A DNA stretch of 64,000 nucleotides, taken from Modestobacter sp. VKM Ac-2985 (GTDB lineage: Bacteria; Actinomycetota; Actinomycetes; Mycobacteriales; Geodermatophilaceae). Numbering within the stretch: the stretch's first letter is position 1; each line of letters starts with the position of its first letter. This document shows, one piece after another, positions 9,510 to 17,322 of this stretch. The notes under the pieces were generated by a model, which had not been told where the DNA came from, did no database searches, and was given only the letters and a program-made list of their open reading frames with translations. The stretch is taken from the NCBI RefSeq assembly GCF_026967925.1, contig NZ_JAPVBI010000001.1:248001-312000 (forward strand), given 5' to 3'. A program made the position numbers and the translations under genes.

Positions 9510-9660
9510 CCGCCCCGGGTTCAGCTCCGCGGCGATGCCCCCGACGTCGGTGGCGACCCCGCAGTCGCCTCGTGTCATCACCTCCAGGCCGAGCATCGGC
9601 ATCGCCTCGTCCCGGAAGGGCAGCACGGCGACCCGGGACCGGTCGAGCAGCGCCATCGAT
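9510..9660 (-). pseudogene. Remnant of a GT4 glycosyltransferase C-terminal domain
   Basis: Reading the minus strand from about 9656, a 48-residue stretch contains DRSRVAVLPFRDEAMPM followed by LGLEVMTRGDCGVATDVGGI. This matches the C-terminal nucleotide-sugar binding segment of GT4 enzymes (PSR.E..P...LEAMA.G.PVVATDVGGI). The similarity stops abruptly on both sides, the remaining frame has no start with a ribosome site, and the fragment is far below the normal 350-400 residues. It is most simply the relic of a deleted glycosyltransferase gene. Confidence 0.45.
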
Positions 9661-10047
9661 CCCCTTGCGGTGGGAGACGACCCCACGAGCCGCCGAGCAC
9701 TTCGACCCGGACGTCGACCCGGCCCCGGAAACGGGCACCGCTCGAGGGGACCGGACCAGCCGCCGGTCGGCGCCGGTGACTCGACTCACAGGGCGCCTGG
9801 GGGAGCGATACGGACCTTCTGGGCGCCGTTGCAACGCAAAGCCAGTGCTCGGCTACACAGTGCATCGGACTGAGCGGCCCGTTACGCAACGTCACCCGAC
9901 ACTCACCTGGCTGGGCTGCCGTTGTGGGTCTCACTTCGATACCTTCACCCAGGTTGGTTGCACACAGTGGTCAACGACTGTTCGGTCATTGTTCAGCTGC
10001 GGGTCGCCCTGAGGTCTGTGGTTCTCGTTGCGAGGGGGTCTGTCTGC
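9661..10047. other. Upstream region of the first initiating transferase
   Basis: No gene is seen. The stretch has reduced G+C and several palindrome-like elements: GTTGCAAC at about 9828-9835 and GTTACGCAACGTCAC at 9881-9895. A TANNNT-type box TACCTT lies at 9940-9945, which could be the -10 of a promoter with a leader of roughly 95 bases before the ATG at 10048. The ribosome site GAGGGGG at about 10032-10038 is clear. Confidence 0.4.
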
Positions 10048-11592
10048 ATGAGCGTGGTCGGTCAGCAGGAGGCGGACACCCGCGGGGAACAGGTGGCCAC
10101 GCCGCCGCGCGCTCCGGAGGCTCGGCGTCGTCCGTTCACGCTGTCCCGGCTCCGCGGCGAGGGCACCGTGGCCCGCCGCGCCTGGCGGGTCGCCTACGTG
10201 CGGCGGGTCGCCCTCGGCGACGCCGCCGTCGCGACCGTCGCCGCACTCGTCGGCTACCTCGTGCGGTTCGGTGGCGGGCTCACGTCGGCGAGCGAGCTCT
10301 CCTACTTGTGGATGACCGTGCTGCTGCCGGTGGTCTGGGTGGGGGCCATGCTGCTCGCCCGCAGCTACGAGGAGCGCTTCCTCTGGCTCGGGCCGGAGGA
10401 GTACCGCCGCGTCTTCAGCGCCTCGATCAGCCTGCTCGCCGCCGTGGGCACCATCTCCTGGGCCTTCCAGCTGGAGATCGCCCGGGGCTTCGTGGTCGTC
10501 GCGCTCCCGCTGGCGGCGGTGCTGACCCTGTTTCAGCGTTTCGCGCAGCGGCGGTGGCTGCACCGGCGGCGCGCCGGCGGCCAGTTCCTGCAGACGGCCA
10601 TCATCGTCGGGCACCGCAACGGTGTCGCCGCACTGCACCAGCAGATCGAGCGCGAGGCCTACCACGGCTACCAGGTGATCGGGTCGTGCGTGCCCGGCGG
10701 CCAGGTGGCCGAGGCGGGTGCTGAGGCGGGGGACACCTTCCACGGGATGCCCGTGCTGGGTGGCCTCGACGACGTGGTCGAGGTCGTGCGCCGGTACGAG
10801 GTCGACACCGTGGCGGTGCTGCCATCCCCGGAGCTGGACGGGCCGGCGCTTCGGCGGCTGGGCTGGGACCTGGAGAAGACCCGCGCGGAGCTCCTCCTCG
10901 CGCCGGCGGTCACCGAGATCGTCGGGCCGCGGGTGCGGATCCGGCCGGTCTGCGGTCTGCCGCTGCTGCACATGGAGCGGCCGGAGCTCCGGGGCGTCCG
11001 CCGGTTCACCAAGGAGACGTTCGACCGCACGTCGGCCGTGCTGGGGATGCTGCTGCTCCTCCCGGTGCTGACCGCGCTGGCGCTGGCCGTCGGCCTGACC
11101 AGCCGTGGCGGGGTCTTCTACCGGCAGGAGCGCGTCGGCCGCGACGGGCAGACCTTCGAGATGCTGAAGTTCCGCAGCATGGTGCCCGGCGCCGACACGA
11201 TGGTGCCGGACCTGCAGGCGCAGAGCAACGGCAACGGCGTGCTGTTCAAGATGAAGGGCGACCCGCGGGTCACCCGCATCGGGCGCGTGCTGCGTCGCTA
11301 CTCCCTCGACGAGCTGCCCCAGCTGATCAACGTCGTCCGCGGCGACATGTCCCTGGTGGGGCCGCGCCCGCCGCTGGCGCACGAGGTGGAGCGCTACGGC
11401 TTCGACATGCACCGGCGATTCCTGGTGAAGCCGGGCATCACCGGGCTCTGGCAGGTCAGCGGACGTTCCGACCTTTCGTGGGACGACTCGGTGCGGATCG
11501 ACGTCCGGTACGTGGAGAACTGGTCGCTCGCGTTCGACTTCATGATCCTCTGGAAGACCTTCGGTGCCGTCTTCCGCGGCACGGGGTATTGA
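10048..11592 (+). CDS. Polyprenyl-phosphate glycosyl-1-phosphate transferase (WbaP/CpsE type), copy 1
   Basis: A 514-residue membrane enzyme that starts repeat-unit synthesis by moving a hexose-1-phosphate from a nucleotide sugar to undecaprenyl or decaprenyl phosphate. Four N-terminal membrane helices (about residues 55-165) are followed by a CoA-binding-like domain (TAIIVGHRNGVAALHQQI onward). The catalytic bacterial sugar transferase domain begins KETFDRTSAVLGMLLLLP and contains FYRQERVGRDG, FEMLKFRSMVPGAD, YSLDELPQLINV, MSLVGPRPP and the C-terminal KPGITGLWQVSGRSDLSW. The ATG at 10048 has GAGGGGG at nine-base spacing. Its C-terminal half is almost identical in protein to the second copy at 44145. 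Sugar specificity is unknown. Confidence 0.9.
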   Translation: MSVVGQQEADTRGEQVATPPRAPEARRRPFTLSRLRGEGTVARRAWRVAYVRRVALGDAAVATVAALVGYLVRFGGGLTSASELSYLWMTVLLPVVWVGAMLLARSYEERFLWLGPEEYRRVFSASISLLAAVGTISWAFQLEIARGFVVVALPLAAVLTLFQRFAQRRWLHRRRAGGQFLQTAIIVGHRNGVAALHQQIEREAYHGYQVIGSCVPGGQVAEAGAEAGDTFHGMPVLGGLDDVVEVVRRYEVDTVAVLPSPELDGPALRRLGWDLEKTRAELLLAPAVTEIVGPRVRIRPVCGLPLLHMERPELRGVRRFTKETFDRTSAVLGMLLLLPVLTALALAVGLTSRGGVFYRQERVGRDGQTFEMLKFRSMVPGADTMVPDLQAQSNGNGVLFKMKGDPRVTRIGRVLRRYSLDELPQLINVVRGDMSLVGPRPPLAHEVERYGFDMHRRFLVKPGITGLWQVSGRSDLSWDDSVRIDVRYVENWSLAFDFMILWKTFGAVFRGTGY

Positions 11593-11940
11593 CCGGCGGC
11601 AGGCCCGGTGACGGACGACCGGCCGCCATGGGGACCGTGCGAGCCCAGGGGGCTGCCGCGGAGAGCGTCCCGGGGTCGCCGATGCACGCGGGGGCAGCTG
11701 CAGGACTCGGGAACGGTCGACGCGTCCTGCACGGCGCGGACTCGTCGGACGAACCACGGGCCCGGTGGGTGTGCTGCGATGTAGCGCGCGTGACGGTGGC
11801 TCGGAGAGCCGACCTGCCGGAGCACGTGGCGGTGGCGGCACGCCGGTGGTCCCGACGACCACGGGCAGGACAGCCACCGAGTACTGGTAGCGACCGTAGG
11901 GCGGCCGCGAGCCGGCTGGAAGAGATCTGAGGCGATGTTC
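11593..11940. other. Intergenic region before the fusion-protein gene
   Basis: About 350 bases with no supportable gene. The open frames present are shadows with no ribosome site or domain. The 3' end carries TGAGG at 11928-11932, correctly spaced for the ATG at 11941. Confidence 0.5.
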
Positions 11941-13878
11941 ATGCTTGGTTCGACCGGTGTTGTGCATCGGCTCCTACCGCGTCCCCGGGTGCGGACCCGG
12001 CGTTACCTGCGTGCCGGCCTGTCGCTGGAGGACTTCTTCGACGAGCTCAACCGGCGGGGCGTGCGCTACGCCGTCCTGCGGTGGTTCGAGTCCCTGCCGG
12101 CCGTGGAGCCGGGGGAGGACATCGACATCCTGGTGGCCGACGAGGACATGGCGCTCGTCGGCACGATGCTCACGTCGCACCTGGTCGCCCCGAGCCGGCA
12201 GAAGTTCGACGTCTACTCGGTCTCCGGGCTGCCTGGCTCGGACTACCGGGGCATCCCGTACCTGACGCCCGCGCTCGCAGCCGGGCTGCTGGACCGTGCG
12301 GTCCTGCTCCGGGGCCGGTACCGGGTGCCCAGCCCGGTCGACCACTTCGACTCGATGGCCTACCACGCGGCCTACCACAAGGGCACGGGCTCCGGCCTCC
12401 CCGAGGACGCCGACGCAGCGACGCCGCAGGTGACCGCCGCCGAGCACGACTACACCCGGGTGCTGTCCGAGCTCGCGGCACGGACGGGGCTGTCGGTGCC
12501 CCTCACGCTGGCCGGCCTGGACAGGTACCTCGCCGAGAAGGGGGTGCGCCCCCCGGTGGACACGCTGGACAAGCTCGCCGAGTCCAACGGGTGGCTGCGC
12601 CACCACCTCGACGAGCAGTTCGGGCCGGTGGACGCCGGCATCCCCGGCCTGGCCGTCTTCGTGCTGCGGGAGCGCGCCGCCCACCTGGCCGACCGGCTGC
12701 GCAGCGAGCTGCTCCGGCAGGGCTGGGAACCGTTGGAGACGGTGGAGTTCGACGCGGAGACCCGCGCCCGGGTCGCCGCGAACGTGCGGGGCGGCAACTG
12801 GAACAAGGGGCCGTGGCCGGTGGGTGGCGGTGACCCGGTCGCCTACGTCGTCGCCTACGACCTCAGCGCGAGCACACCGGGCGGTGCGGCGACGTACGAC
12901 TTCGACCGGGTGACCCAGGGGAAGCTGGCCATCCGGCGGCGGCTCCTCCAGGACGTCCCGCCGGGGGAGCGGTACAACCCGCTGCACAGCTCGGACCACC
13001 CGCGGCAGGCGCTGGACTACCTCGCGCACGTGGGGGACCCGGGGGCGCTGGTCCGCGTCCGGGTGGCGATCGACGAGATCGCCGCCCAGATGGTGTTCCC
13101 GTTCCCGGTGATCGAGGAGGTCGTCAGCCTGCGTCGGCGGGCAGTCACGGCCGTGGTCGAGCACCCGGTGTTCGGGGCCTGCATGTGCAAGCTCTTCTAC
13201 CCCAGTGCGCACCGGTTCCGGGACCGGGAGCTGCGCGCCCGGATCGACTTCGCCTTCCTGCCGGAGATGCCGACGCTGCTCGCTGCCGGGGACAACTGGT
13301 TGCTGACCCAGCGGTACACCGACACCGGGGAGCACGTGCGACGCCGGCTGCCCCGCAGCCGGCAGATCCAGCTGACCCCGGATTCCTCGCTGGCGCTGGC
13401 CGGCATGGTGCGGGCGTTGAACGAGAAGGGAGCCTTCCTGCTCGACGTGTCGCCGTTCAACCTGCTCAGCGATCCCGAGTACGGCCTGAAGGTGCTGGAC
13501 TGGGAGTTCCTCCAGGACTACCCGGACGAGATCCCGCCGGTGGTCGACTCGCCCACCGTCCTCGGCCACCCGAACGGCCTGCCGGGGGTGGACGTCCCGC
13601 TGGGGGTGAGCACGCAGGGGGAGTCCGCCCGGCCGGCCTTCCACCCGGTCGTCACCGGCGTCCCGCGCCGGCTCCTGCTCAACTGGCCGGGGCGGCTGCC
13701 GTACGCCGTCGTCGAGGTGGGCCTGCTGCTCGGCTGGCTGTACATGGGGCTGCGCGCGATCGCCCGCGACACGCTCCGCGGCGGGGGCCGGCACGCGCGG
13801 ACGGCCCGGACGGGGCTCCGCCGGTTCCTGGTCCGGGTCGGTGACCGGCGGCAGTCCCGGATGGGCGCCCGCGGATGA
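11941..13878 (+). CDS. Three-part fusion: nucleotidyltransferase-like, NDP-kinase-like and kinase-like domains
   Basis: A 645-residue soluble protein I do not recognise as a named family. Residues about 27-70 hold VRYAVLRWFE followed by GEDIDILVADED, a DxD metal site as in minimal nucleotidyltransferases. Residues about 233-365 resemble nucleoside-diphosphate kinase: GLAVFVLRERAAHLADRL, GGDPVAYVVAYDL, and NPLHSSDHPRQAL (His349), which parallels the NDPK active-site HGSD. Residues about 398-530 look like a protein-kinase or aminoglycoside-kinase fold: CMCKLFYP (Lys417), RELRARIDF, LLDVSPFNLL (Asp502, Asn507) and VLDWEF (Asp520). ATG 11941 has GAGG eight bases upstream; ATG 11935 is too close to it. 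The gene overlaps the flippase gene by ATGA, so it probably acts on the glycan or its carrier. Domain calls are by eye. Confidence 0.6.
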   Translation: MLGSTGVVHRLLPRPRVRTRRYLRAGLSLEDFFDELNRRGVRYAVLRWFESLPAVEPGEDIDILVADEDMALVGTMLTSHLVAPSRQKFDVYSVSGLPGSDYRGIPYLTPALAAGLLDRAVLLRGRYRVPSPVDHFDSMAYHAAYHKGTGSGLPEDADAATPQVTAAEHDYTRVLSELAARTGLSVPLTLAGLDRYLAEKGVRPPVDTLDKLAESNGWLRHHLDEQFGPVDAGIPGLAVFVLRERAAHLADRLRSELLRQGWEPLETVEFDAETRARVAANVRGGNWNKGPWPVGGGDPVAYVVAYDLSASTPGGAATYDFDRVTQGKLAIRRRLLQDVPPGERYNPLHSSDHPRQALDYLAHVGDPGALVRVRVAIDEIAAQMVFPFPVIEEVVSLRRRAVTAVVEHPVFGACMCKLFYPSAHRFRDRELRARIDFAFLPEMPTLLAAGDNWLLTQRYTDTGEHVRRRLPRSRQIQLTPDSSLALAGMVRALNEKGAFLLDVSPFNLLSDPEYGLKVLDWEFLQDYPDEIPPVVDSPTVLGHPNGLPGVDVPLGVSTQGESARPAFHPVVTGVPRRLLLNWPGRLPYAVVEVGLLLGWLYMGLRAIARDTLRGGGRHARTARTGLRRFLVRVGDRRQSRMGARG

Positions 13879-15431
13879 CGTCCACGGAGAACCCGGTGGG
13901 CGGTACCCGCAAGGCCCCCGCGGGGTCCATGGCCGGCTCGGTGTTCCGGGGCCTGTCCTGGTCCATGCTGGGCGCCGTCGGCCAGGCGCTGCTGCAGATG
14001 GTCGCGCTGGTCGTGCTGGCCAGGCTGGTCTCGGTCGAGGAGTTCGGCGTCGCCGTCGCCGCCGCGGTGATCATGAGCTTCGCGGTGATGCTCGGGCAGC
14101 TGGGCATCGGCCCGGCGCTGGTGCAGGCTCGCGACCTCGACCGGGACGACATCGCCACCGCCTTCGCCCTGGCCACCGCGTTCGGGGTGCTGCTCGCCGG
14201 CGCCCTGGTCCTGCTGGCGCCGGTGCTGGGGCCGCTCGTCGGGCTGCCCGCCGACTCCTCGTACCTGCAGATCCTGGCGATCGCTGTCGTCCTCGGTGGG
14301 CTCAGCGCGGTGGGGATGGGGCTGCTGCAGCGGCAGATGCGATTCCGTGAGCTGGCCCTGGTCGGGCTGGTCTCCTACGGGGTCGGGTACCTCGGTACCG
14401 CGGTCGCGCTGGCGGTCGCCGGAGCCGGTGCGGCGGCGCTCATCTGGGCGCAGGTCGTCCAGGCGCTGCTGGCGGCGCTGGGCTACTGCCTGTTCGTCCG
14501 ACCCGACGTGCGCCCGCCCCGGCCGGCGGTGCTGCTGGCCAGCAGCAAGCGGTTGCTGGGCTTCGGCTCGGGCTACTCGCTGGCCCGGCTGGGCAACTGG
14601 GTCGGGGTCAACGGGGACAACCTGGTCGTCGCCAGCCTGCTGGGGCCGGTGTCGCTGGGCCTGTACTCGCGCGCCTACCAGCTCCTCGTCCAGCCGGCGA
14701 ACCTGATCGGACTGGTCGCGGACAAGGTGCTGTTCCCGGCCTTCGCCCGGATGCAGGACGACGGCGCGCGGTTGGCCCGGGCCTACGTCCTGGTGAACTC
14801 CCTGGTTGCGGTGCTCACCCTGCCGGGGAGCCTGCTGCTGTTCGTGCTGGCGCCCGAGGTGGTCGACGTCCTGCTGGGCGAGGACTGGTCTGCGGTGGCG
14901 CTGCCGCTGCAGATCTTCGCCGTGGTGCTCCTCCCGCGGACCGCCTACAAGATCAGCGGCTCGTTGATGCGCGCCACCGGAGCGGTCTTCCGCGGCGCGG
15001 TGCGGCAGTGGCTCTACGCGGCCGAGGTGGTGGCCGGGTGCTGGATCGGCAGCAACTGGGGAGTCGTCGGCGTGGCCGTCGGTGCCTCGATCGCGATCTT
15101 CCTGCACTTCACGACGATGCTGGTCTTCTCGGCACGGGTGCACCCCGGGGTCATCGGGGGCGTGCTGCGGTCGTACCTGAAGGTGCTGCCGGCGACCGCG
15201 GCGATGGCGGCCGTGTGCGTCCCGCTGGCGGCCTGGCTGCGGGACTCGGCGCCGGACCTGGTCACCCTCGCCGCGACGAGCGTCGCGGGGATCGTCGTCG
15301 GTGGGCTCGTGCTGCTGCTCACCCGCCGGCTGTTCGCCGAGGAGATGGCCGTGCTGAGGACGGCGCGGGCTCGCCCCGGCCGGCGGGCACCGGCCCCGGC
15401 GGCGGCGCCGGCCGGACCGACGGAGCTGTGA
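13875..15431 (+). CDS. Wzx-type lipid-linked oligosaccharide flippase, set A
   Basis: A 518-residue polytopic protein with about 14 hydrophobic segments and the MOP/polysaccharide-transport pattern: FRGLSWSMLGAVGQALLQM at the N-terminus, LARLVSVEEFGVA, an inner QRQMRFRELALVGLVSY segment and NWVGVNGDNLVVASLLG. It would flip undecaprenyl-linked repeat units to the outer face. Its ATG overlaps the stop of the fusion-protein gene (ATGA), showing translational coupling. The C-terminal 40 residues are Arg/Ala/Pro-rich and cytoplasmic. With the initiating transferase at 10048 and the polymerase at 2128 it makes a complete Wzx/Wzy set. Confidence 0.85.
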   Translation: MTSTENPVGGTRKAPAGSMAGSVFRGLSWSMLGAVGQALLQMVALVVLARLVSVEEFGVAVAAAVIMSFAVMLGQLGIGPALVQARDLDRDDIATAFALATAFGVLLAGALVLLAPVLGPLVGLPADSSYLQILAIAVVLGGLSAVGMGLLQRQMRFRELALVGLVSYGVGYLGTAVALAVAGAGAAALIWAQVVQALLAALGYCLFVRPDVRPPRPAVLLASSKRLLGFGSGYSLARLGNWVGVNGDNLVVASLLGPVSLGLYSRAYQLLVQPANLIGLVADKVLFPAFARMQDDGARLARAYVLVNSLVAVLTLPGSLLLFVLAPEVVDVLLGEDWSAVALPLQIFAVVLLPRTAYKISGSLMRATGAVFRGAVRQWLYAAEVVAGCWIGSNWGVVGVAVGASIAIFLHFTTMLVFSARVHPGVIGGVLRSYLKVLPATAAMAAVCVPLAAWLRDSAPDLVTLAATSVAGIVVGGLVLLLTRRLFAEEMAVLRTARARPGRRAPAPAAAPAGPTEL

Positions 15432-15603
15432 CCGACCGACCGTCCCGGTACATGGTGCAGATCACATCGGCGAGATCACCCGGACGCCAGGCGGCCTGCC
15501 GATGACACAGCGGGCGGGGAACGCGGCACGCCTCCCTTTGTTGTGCCCTGGGTCACGTAGTCGTCACTCTCGACCCACGAGACGCTGAGGTCTCGCATCG
15601 GCA

Positions 15604-15631
15604 TTGCGTTACGTAACCGTGATGCTACGTT
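15604..15631 (+). promoter_or_regulatory. Promoter giving a leaderless transcript for the first beta-helix gene
   Basis: A -35-like TTGCGT (15604-15609), 16-base spacer and -10 TACGTT (15626-15631) lie exactly seven bases before the GTG at 15639, so transcription would begin at or next to the start codon. A palindrome GTTACGTAAC (15608-15617) overlaps the spacer. The core ACGTAA, the nine-base gap and CTACNTT are kept at the same spacing before the paralogous gene at 17323. Confidence 0.6.
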
Positions 15632-15638
15632 GCGCTGC

Positions 15639-16949
15639 GTGCCGAACTCTCGTCTCCGCTCCCCCGGAAAGTCCACCTCGGCGGCCTGCCGGACCCTCCT
15701 CGGTCGCCGCGGTCGGTCACTGGCGCTGCTCCTCGCGCTCGGCTGCCTCGTCCCGGTCGTGGAGAACGTCGGCTCGAGCGAGCCGGCCGCCGCCGAGGTC
15801 GCCACCGCTCCCGCGGCGAACGCCGGCAGCCCGGTGTCCGGCAGCGGCGCGGAGGTGGCCGCCCAGCAGGCGAAGCGGCCCGCCTCGACGCCGGTCCTGG
15901 CCGCGCCGACCACTGCCCAGCCGGCGCCCACCACCGCTCAGCCGGCGCCGACCGTCGCCCAGCCCGTGCCCACCACAGCCCAGCCCGCGCCCACCACCGC
16001 TCAGCCGGCGCCCGTCACGACCACCCAGCCGGCGCCTGCGCCGACGACCGCCCAACTGGTCACCGCGGCTCCCATCGCAGCGTCCAGCGTGGCCACCGGT
16101 GCCGGTGAGGCGCTCAGCTGGGCGCCGCCTGCCGGCTACGCCAGCTACCCGGTCACCAAGGTGACGGCGACCAACACGCTGACCACGGTCAGCGGGCGTG
16201 GCGGTGACGTGCTGATCCAGCTGCCCACCGATCGCGCGGTCGGCCCGATCACGATCGCGGACTGCCGCAACGCCGTCATCATCGGCGGCAGCATCCGGGC
16301 GCTGCCCTCGGCCAAGGTGGGTGGCTACGACCAGCGCGCCATCTACGTGCGCAACTGCACCGGCACGGTGCACATCGAGGGCGTCCACATCGACGGCGCC
16401 GTGAGCGGTGCCCAGACCGACGGCATCGCCGCCAACTCGCCCAAGGCCGTGCTGCAGATCCAGAACGTGCGGGTCGACGGCCTGCGCGGCGGGAGCACCG
16501 GGAACCACGCCGACGTCTTCCAGCCCTGGGGCGGGCTGCTGGAGTACCGCATCGACCGGCTGACCGGCTCGTCGAACTTCCAGGGCCTGCACGTCTTCGA
16601 GAACAAGGGCGCGATCGGCCGCGGCACGATCCGGAACACCAACATCGTCGGCACGAACGACGCCCCGGTCGACAAGGGCGGCTACTACCTCTGGACCGAC
16701 TGTGACGACAACTACCCGCTGGTGCTGGACAGCGTCTACGTCGCCCCCCGGCCCGGCCGGCCCTTCACCCAGAGCGTCTGGCCGTCGGTGACCCACAAGG
16801 AGTGCCCGGCGAAGGTCGCCAACGGCGTGGCGACCTGGCCGATGGACAGCTCGATCACCGGTGGCGTCAACGAGGGTCGCCCGTCGTCGGGTGACTTCGT
16901 CCCGGCCGGCTCGGTCGGCCAGAGCTACACCTCGCCCGGCTACCGCTGA
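15639..16949 (+). CDS. Secreted right-handed beta-helix protein with Pro/Thr/Ala/Gln repeat linker (paralogue 1)
   Basis: A 436-residue exported protein. The signal peptide has core RSLALLLALGCLVPVV. A low-complexity linker of seven-residue AQPAPTT-type repeats occupies about residues 88-140. From about 158 to the end is a beta-helix-like domain with regular short strands (VLIQLPTDRAVGPITIADC, NAVIIGGSIRAL, IYVRNCTGTVHIEGVHI, LQIQNVRVDGL) ending in SVGQSYTSPGYR. No ribosome site precedes GTG 15639; a promoter seven bases upstream implies leaderless translation. The C-terminal 837 bases align without gaps to the next gene. Such helices bind or cleave polysaccharides; no lyase residues could be assigned. 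A strong hairpin follows. Confidence 0.7.
   Translation: MPNSRLRSPGKSTSAACRTLLGRRGRSLALLLALGCLVPVVENVGSSEPAAAEVATAPAANAGSPVSGSGAEVAAQQAKRPASTPVLAAPTTAQPAPTTAQPAPTVAQPVPTTAQPAPTTAQPAPVTTTQPAPAPTTAQLVTAAPIAASSVATGAGEALSWAPPAGYASYPVTKVTATNTLTTVSGRGGDVLIQLPTDRAVGPITIADCRNAVIIGGSIRALPSAKVGGYDQRAIYVRNCTGTVHIEGVHIDGAVSGAQTDGIAANSPKAVLQIQNVRVDGLRGGSTGNHADVFQPWGGLLEYRIDRLTGSSNFQGLHVFENKGAIGRGTIRNTNIVGTNDAPVDKGGYYLWTDCDDNYPLVLDSVYVAPRPGRPFTQSVWPSVTHKECPAKVANGVATWPMDSSITGGVNEGRPSSGDFVPAGSVGQSYTSPGYR
15905..16055 (+). repeat. In-frame 21-base tandem repeats encoding AQPAPTT units
   Basis: About six to seven imperfect 21-base units encode the Pro/Thr/Ala/Gln linker of the first beta-helix protein. The paralogue at 17323 lacks it, so it was gained or lost after duplication. 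Such stretches often span the cell wall or act as flexible stalks. Confidence 0.7.
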
Positions 16950-17011
16950 CCTTCGGTCAGAGCCCGCCCGTCGCGCTCAGCGACCGATCTCCTGCCGCCG
17001 ACAGGCGGCAC

Positions 17012-17051
17012 CGAGTGCCTCGTCCCCGGGACCCCGGGGGCGAGGCACTCG
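17012..17051 (+). terminator. Strong hairpin terminator after the first beta-helix gene
   Basis: CGAGTGCCTCG (17012-17022) pairs with CGAGGCACTCG (17041-17051). The inner CCCCGG/CCGGGG arms extend this to about an 18-bp stem with one wobble pair and a very small loop. It sits 62 bases after the stop at 16949. There is no long U tract, which is usual for actinobacterial intrinsic terminators. Confidence 0.65.
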
Positions 17052-17287
17052 TCGTTGGTGGCCCGCACGCCGCACCACTCCGGCGAGGGGGCGACGTACG
17101 GCGACGCCGAGCGACCGATGCGGACGTGATGCACTCGCTGCCGAGAGAGCTCGTTCGCCGGATGAAATGCGTGTGACGTTGTCGAGTCCGTCGACCCACC
17201 GCGGCCGGTGCGCCGGTTCGCTCGGTGGGTGCTGCATCACCTGGAGTGGCTCGCGTATCACCGGACCAGGCGGTTCCACAAGCACTT
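17052..17287. other. Spacer between the duplicated beta-helix genes
   Basis: With the terminator this forms a gap of about 370 bases between the two paralogues. I see no gene. A GTGTGACGTTG element at about 17171-17181 resembles part of the palindrome just upstream of the next promoter and may be a further regulator site. Confidence 0.4.
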
Positions 17288-17289
17288 CG

Positions 17290-17315
17290 GTGTGACGTAA
17301 TCACACTGCTACCTT
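17290..17315 (+). promoter_or_regulatory. Palindrome plus -10 box giving a leaderless transcript for the second beta-helix gene
   Basis: GTGTGACGTAATCACAC (17290-17306) is a near-perfect dyad resembling a CRP/FNR-type site but with a five-base centre. The -10 TACCTT (17310-17315) is seven bases before GTG 17323. No good -35 hexamer is visible, which fits a promoter needing an activator at the palindrome. ACGTAA to -10 and -10 to start spacings equal those before the gene at 15639. Confidence 0.55.
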
Positions 17316-17322
17316 CCCCCGC

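Noticed and set aside
10048..10050. Start of the first initiating transferase at 9922 instead of 10048
   Set aside because: The extra 42 residues have no counterpart in the second copy and would run through the ribosome site and likely promoter.
15905..16055. CRISPR-like tandem repeats
   Set aside because: The repeats are 21 bases, in frame, adjacent with no spacers, and encode a protein linker. No cas genes are in the window.
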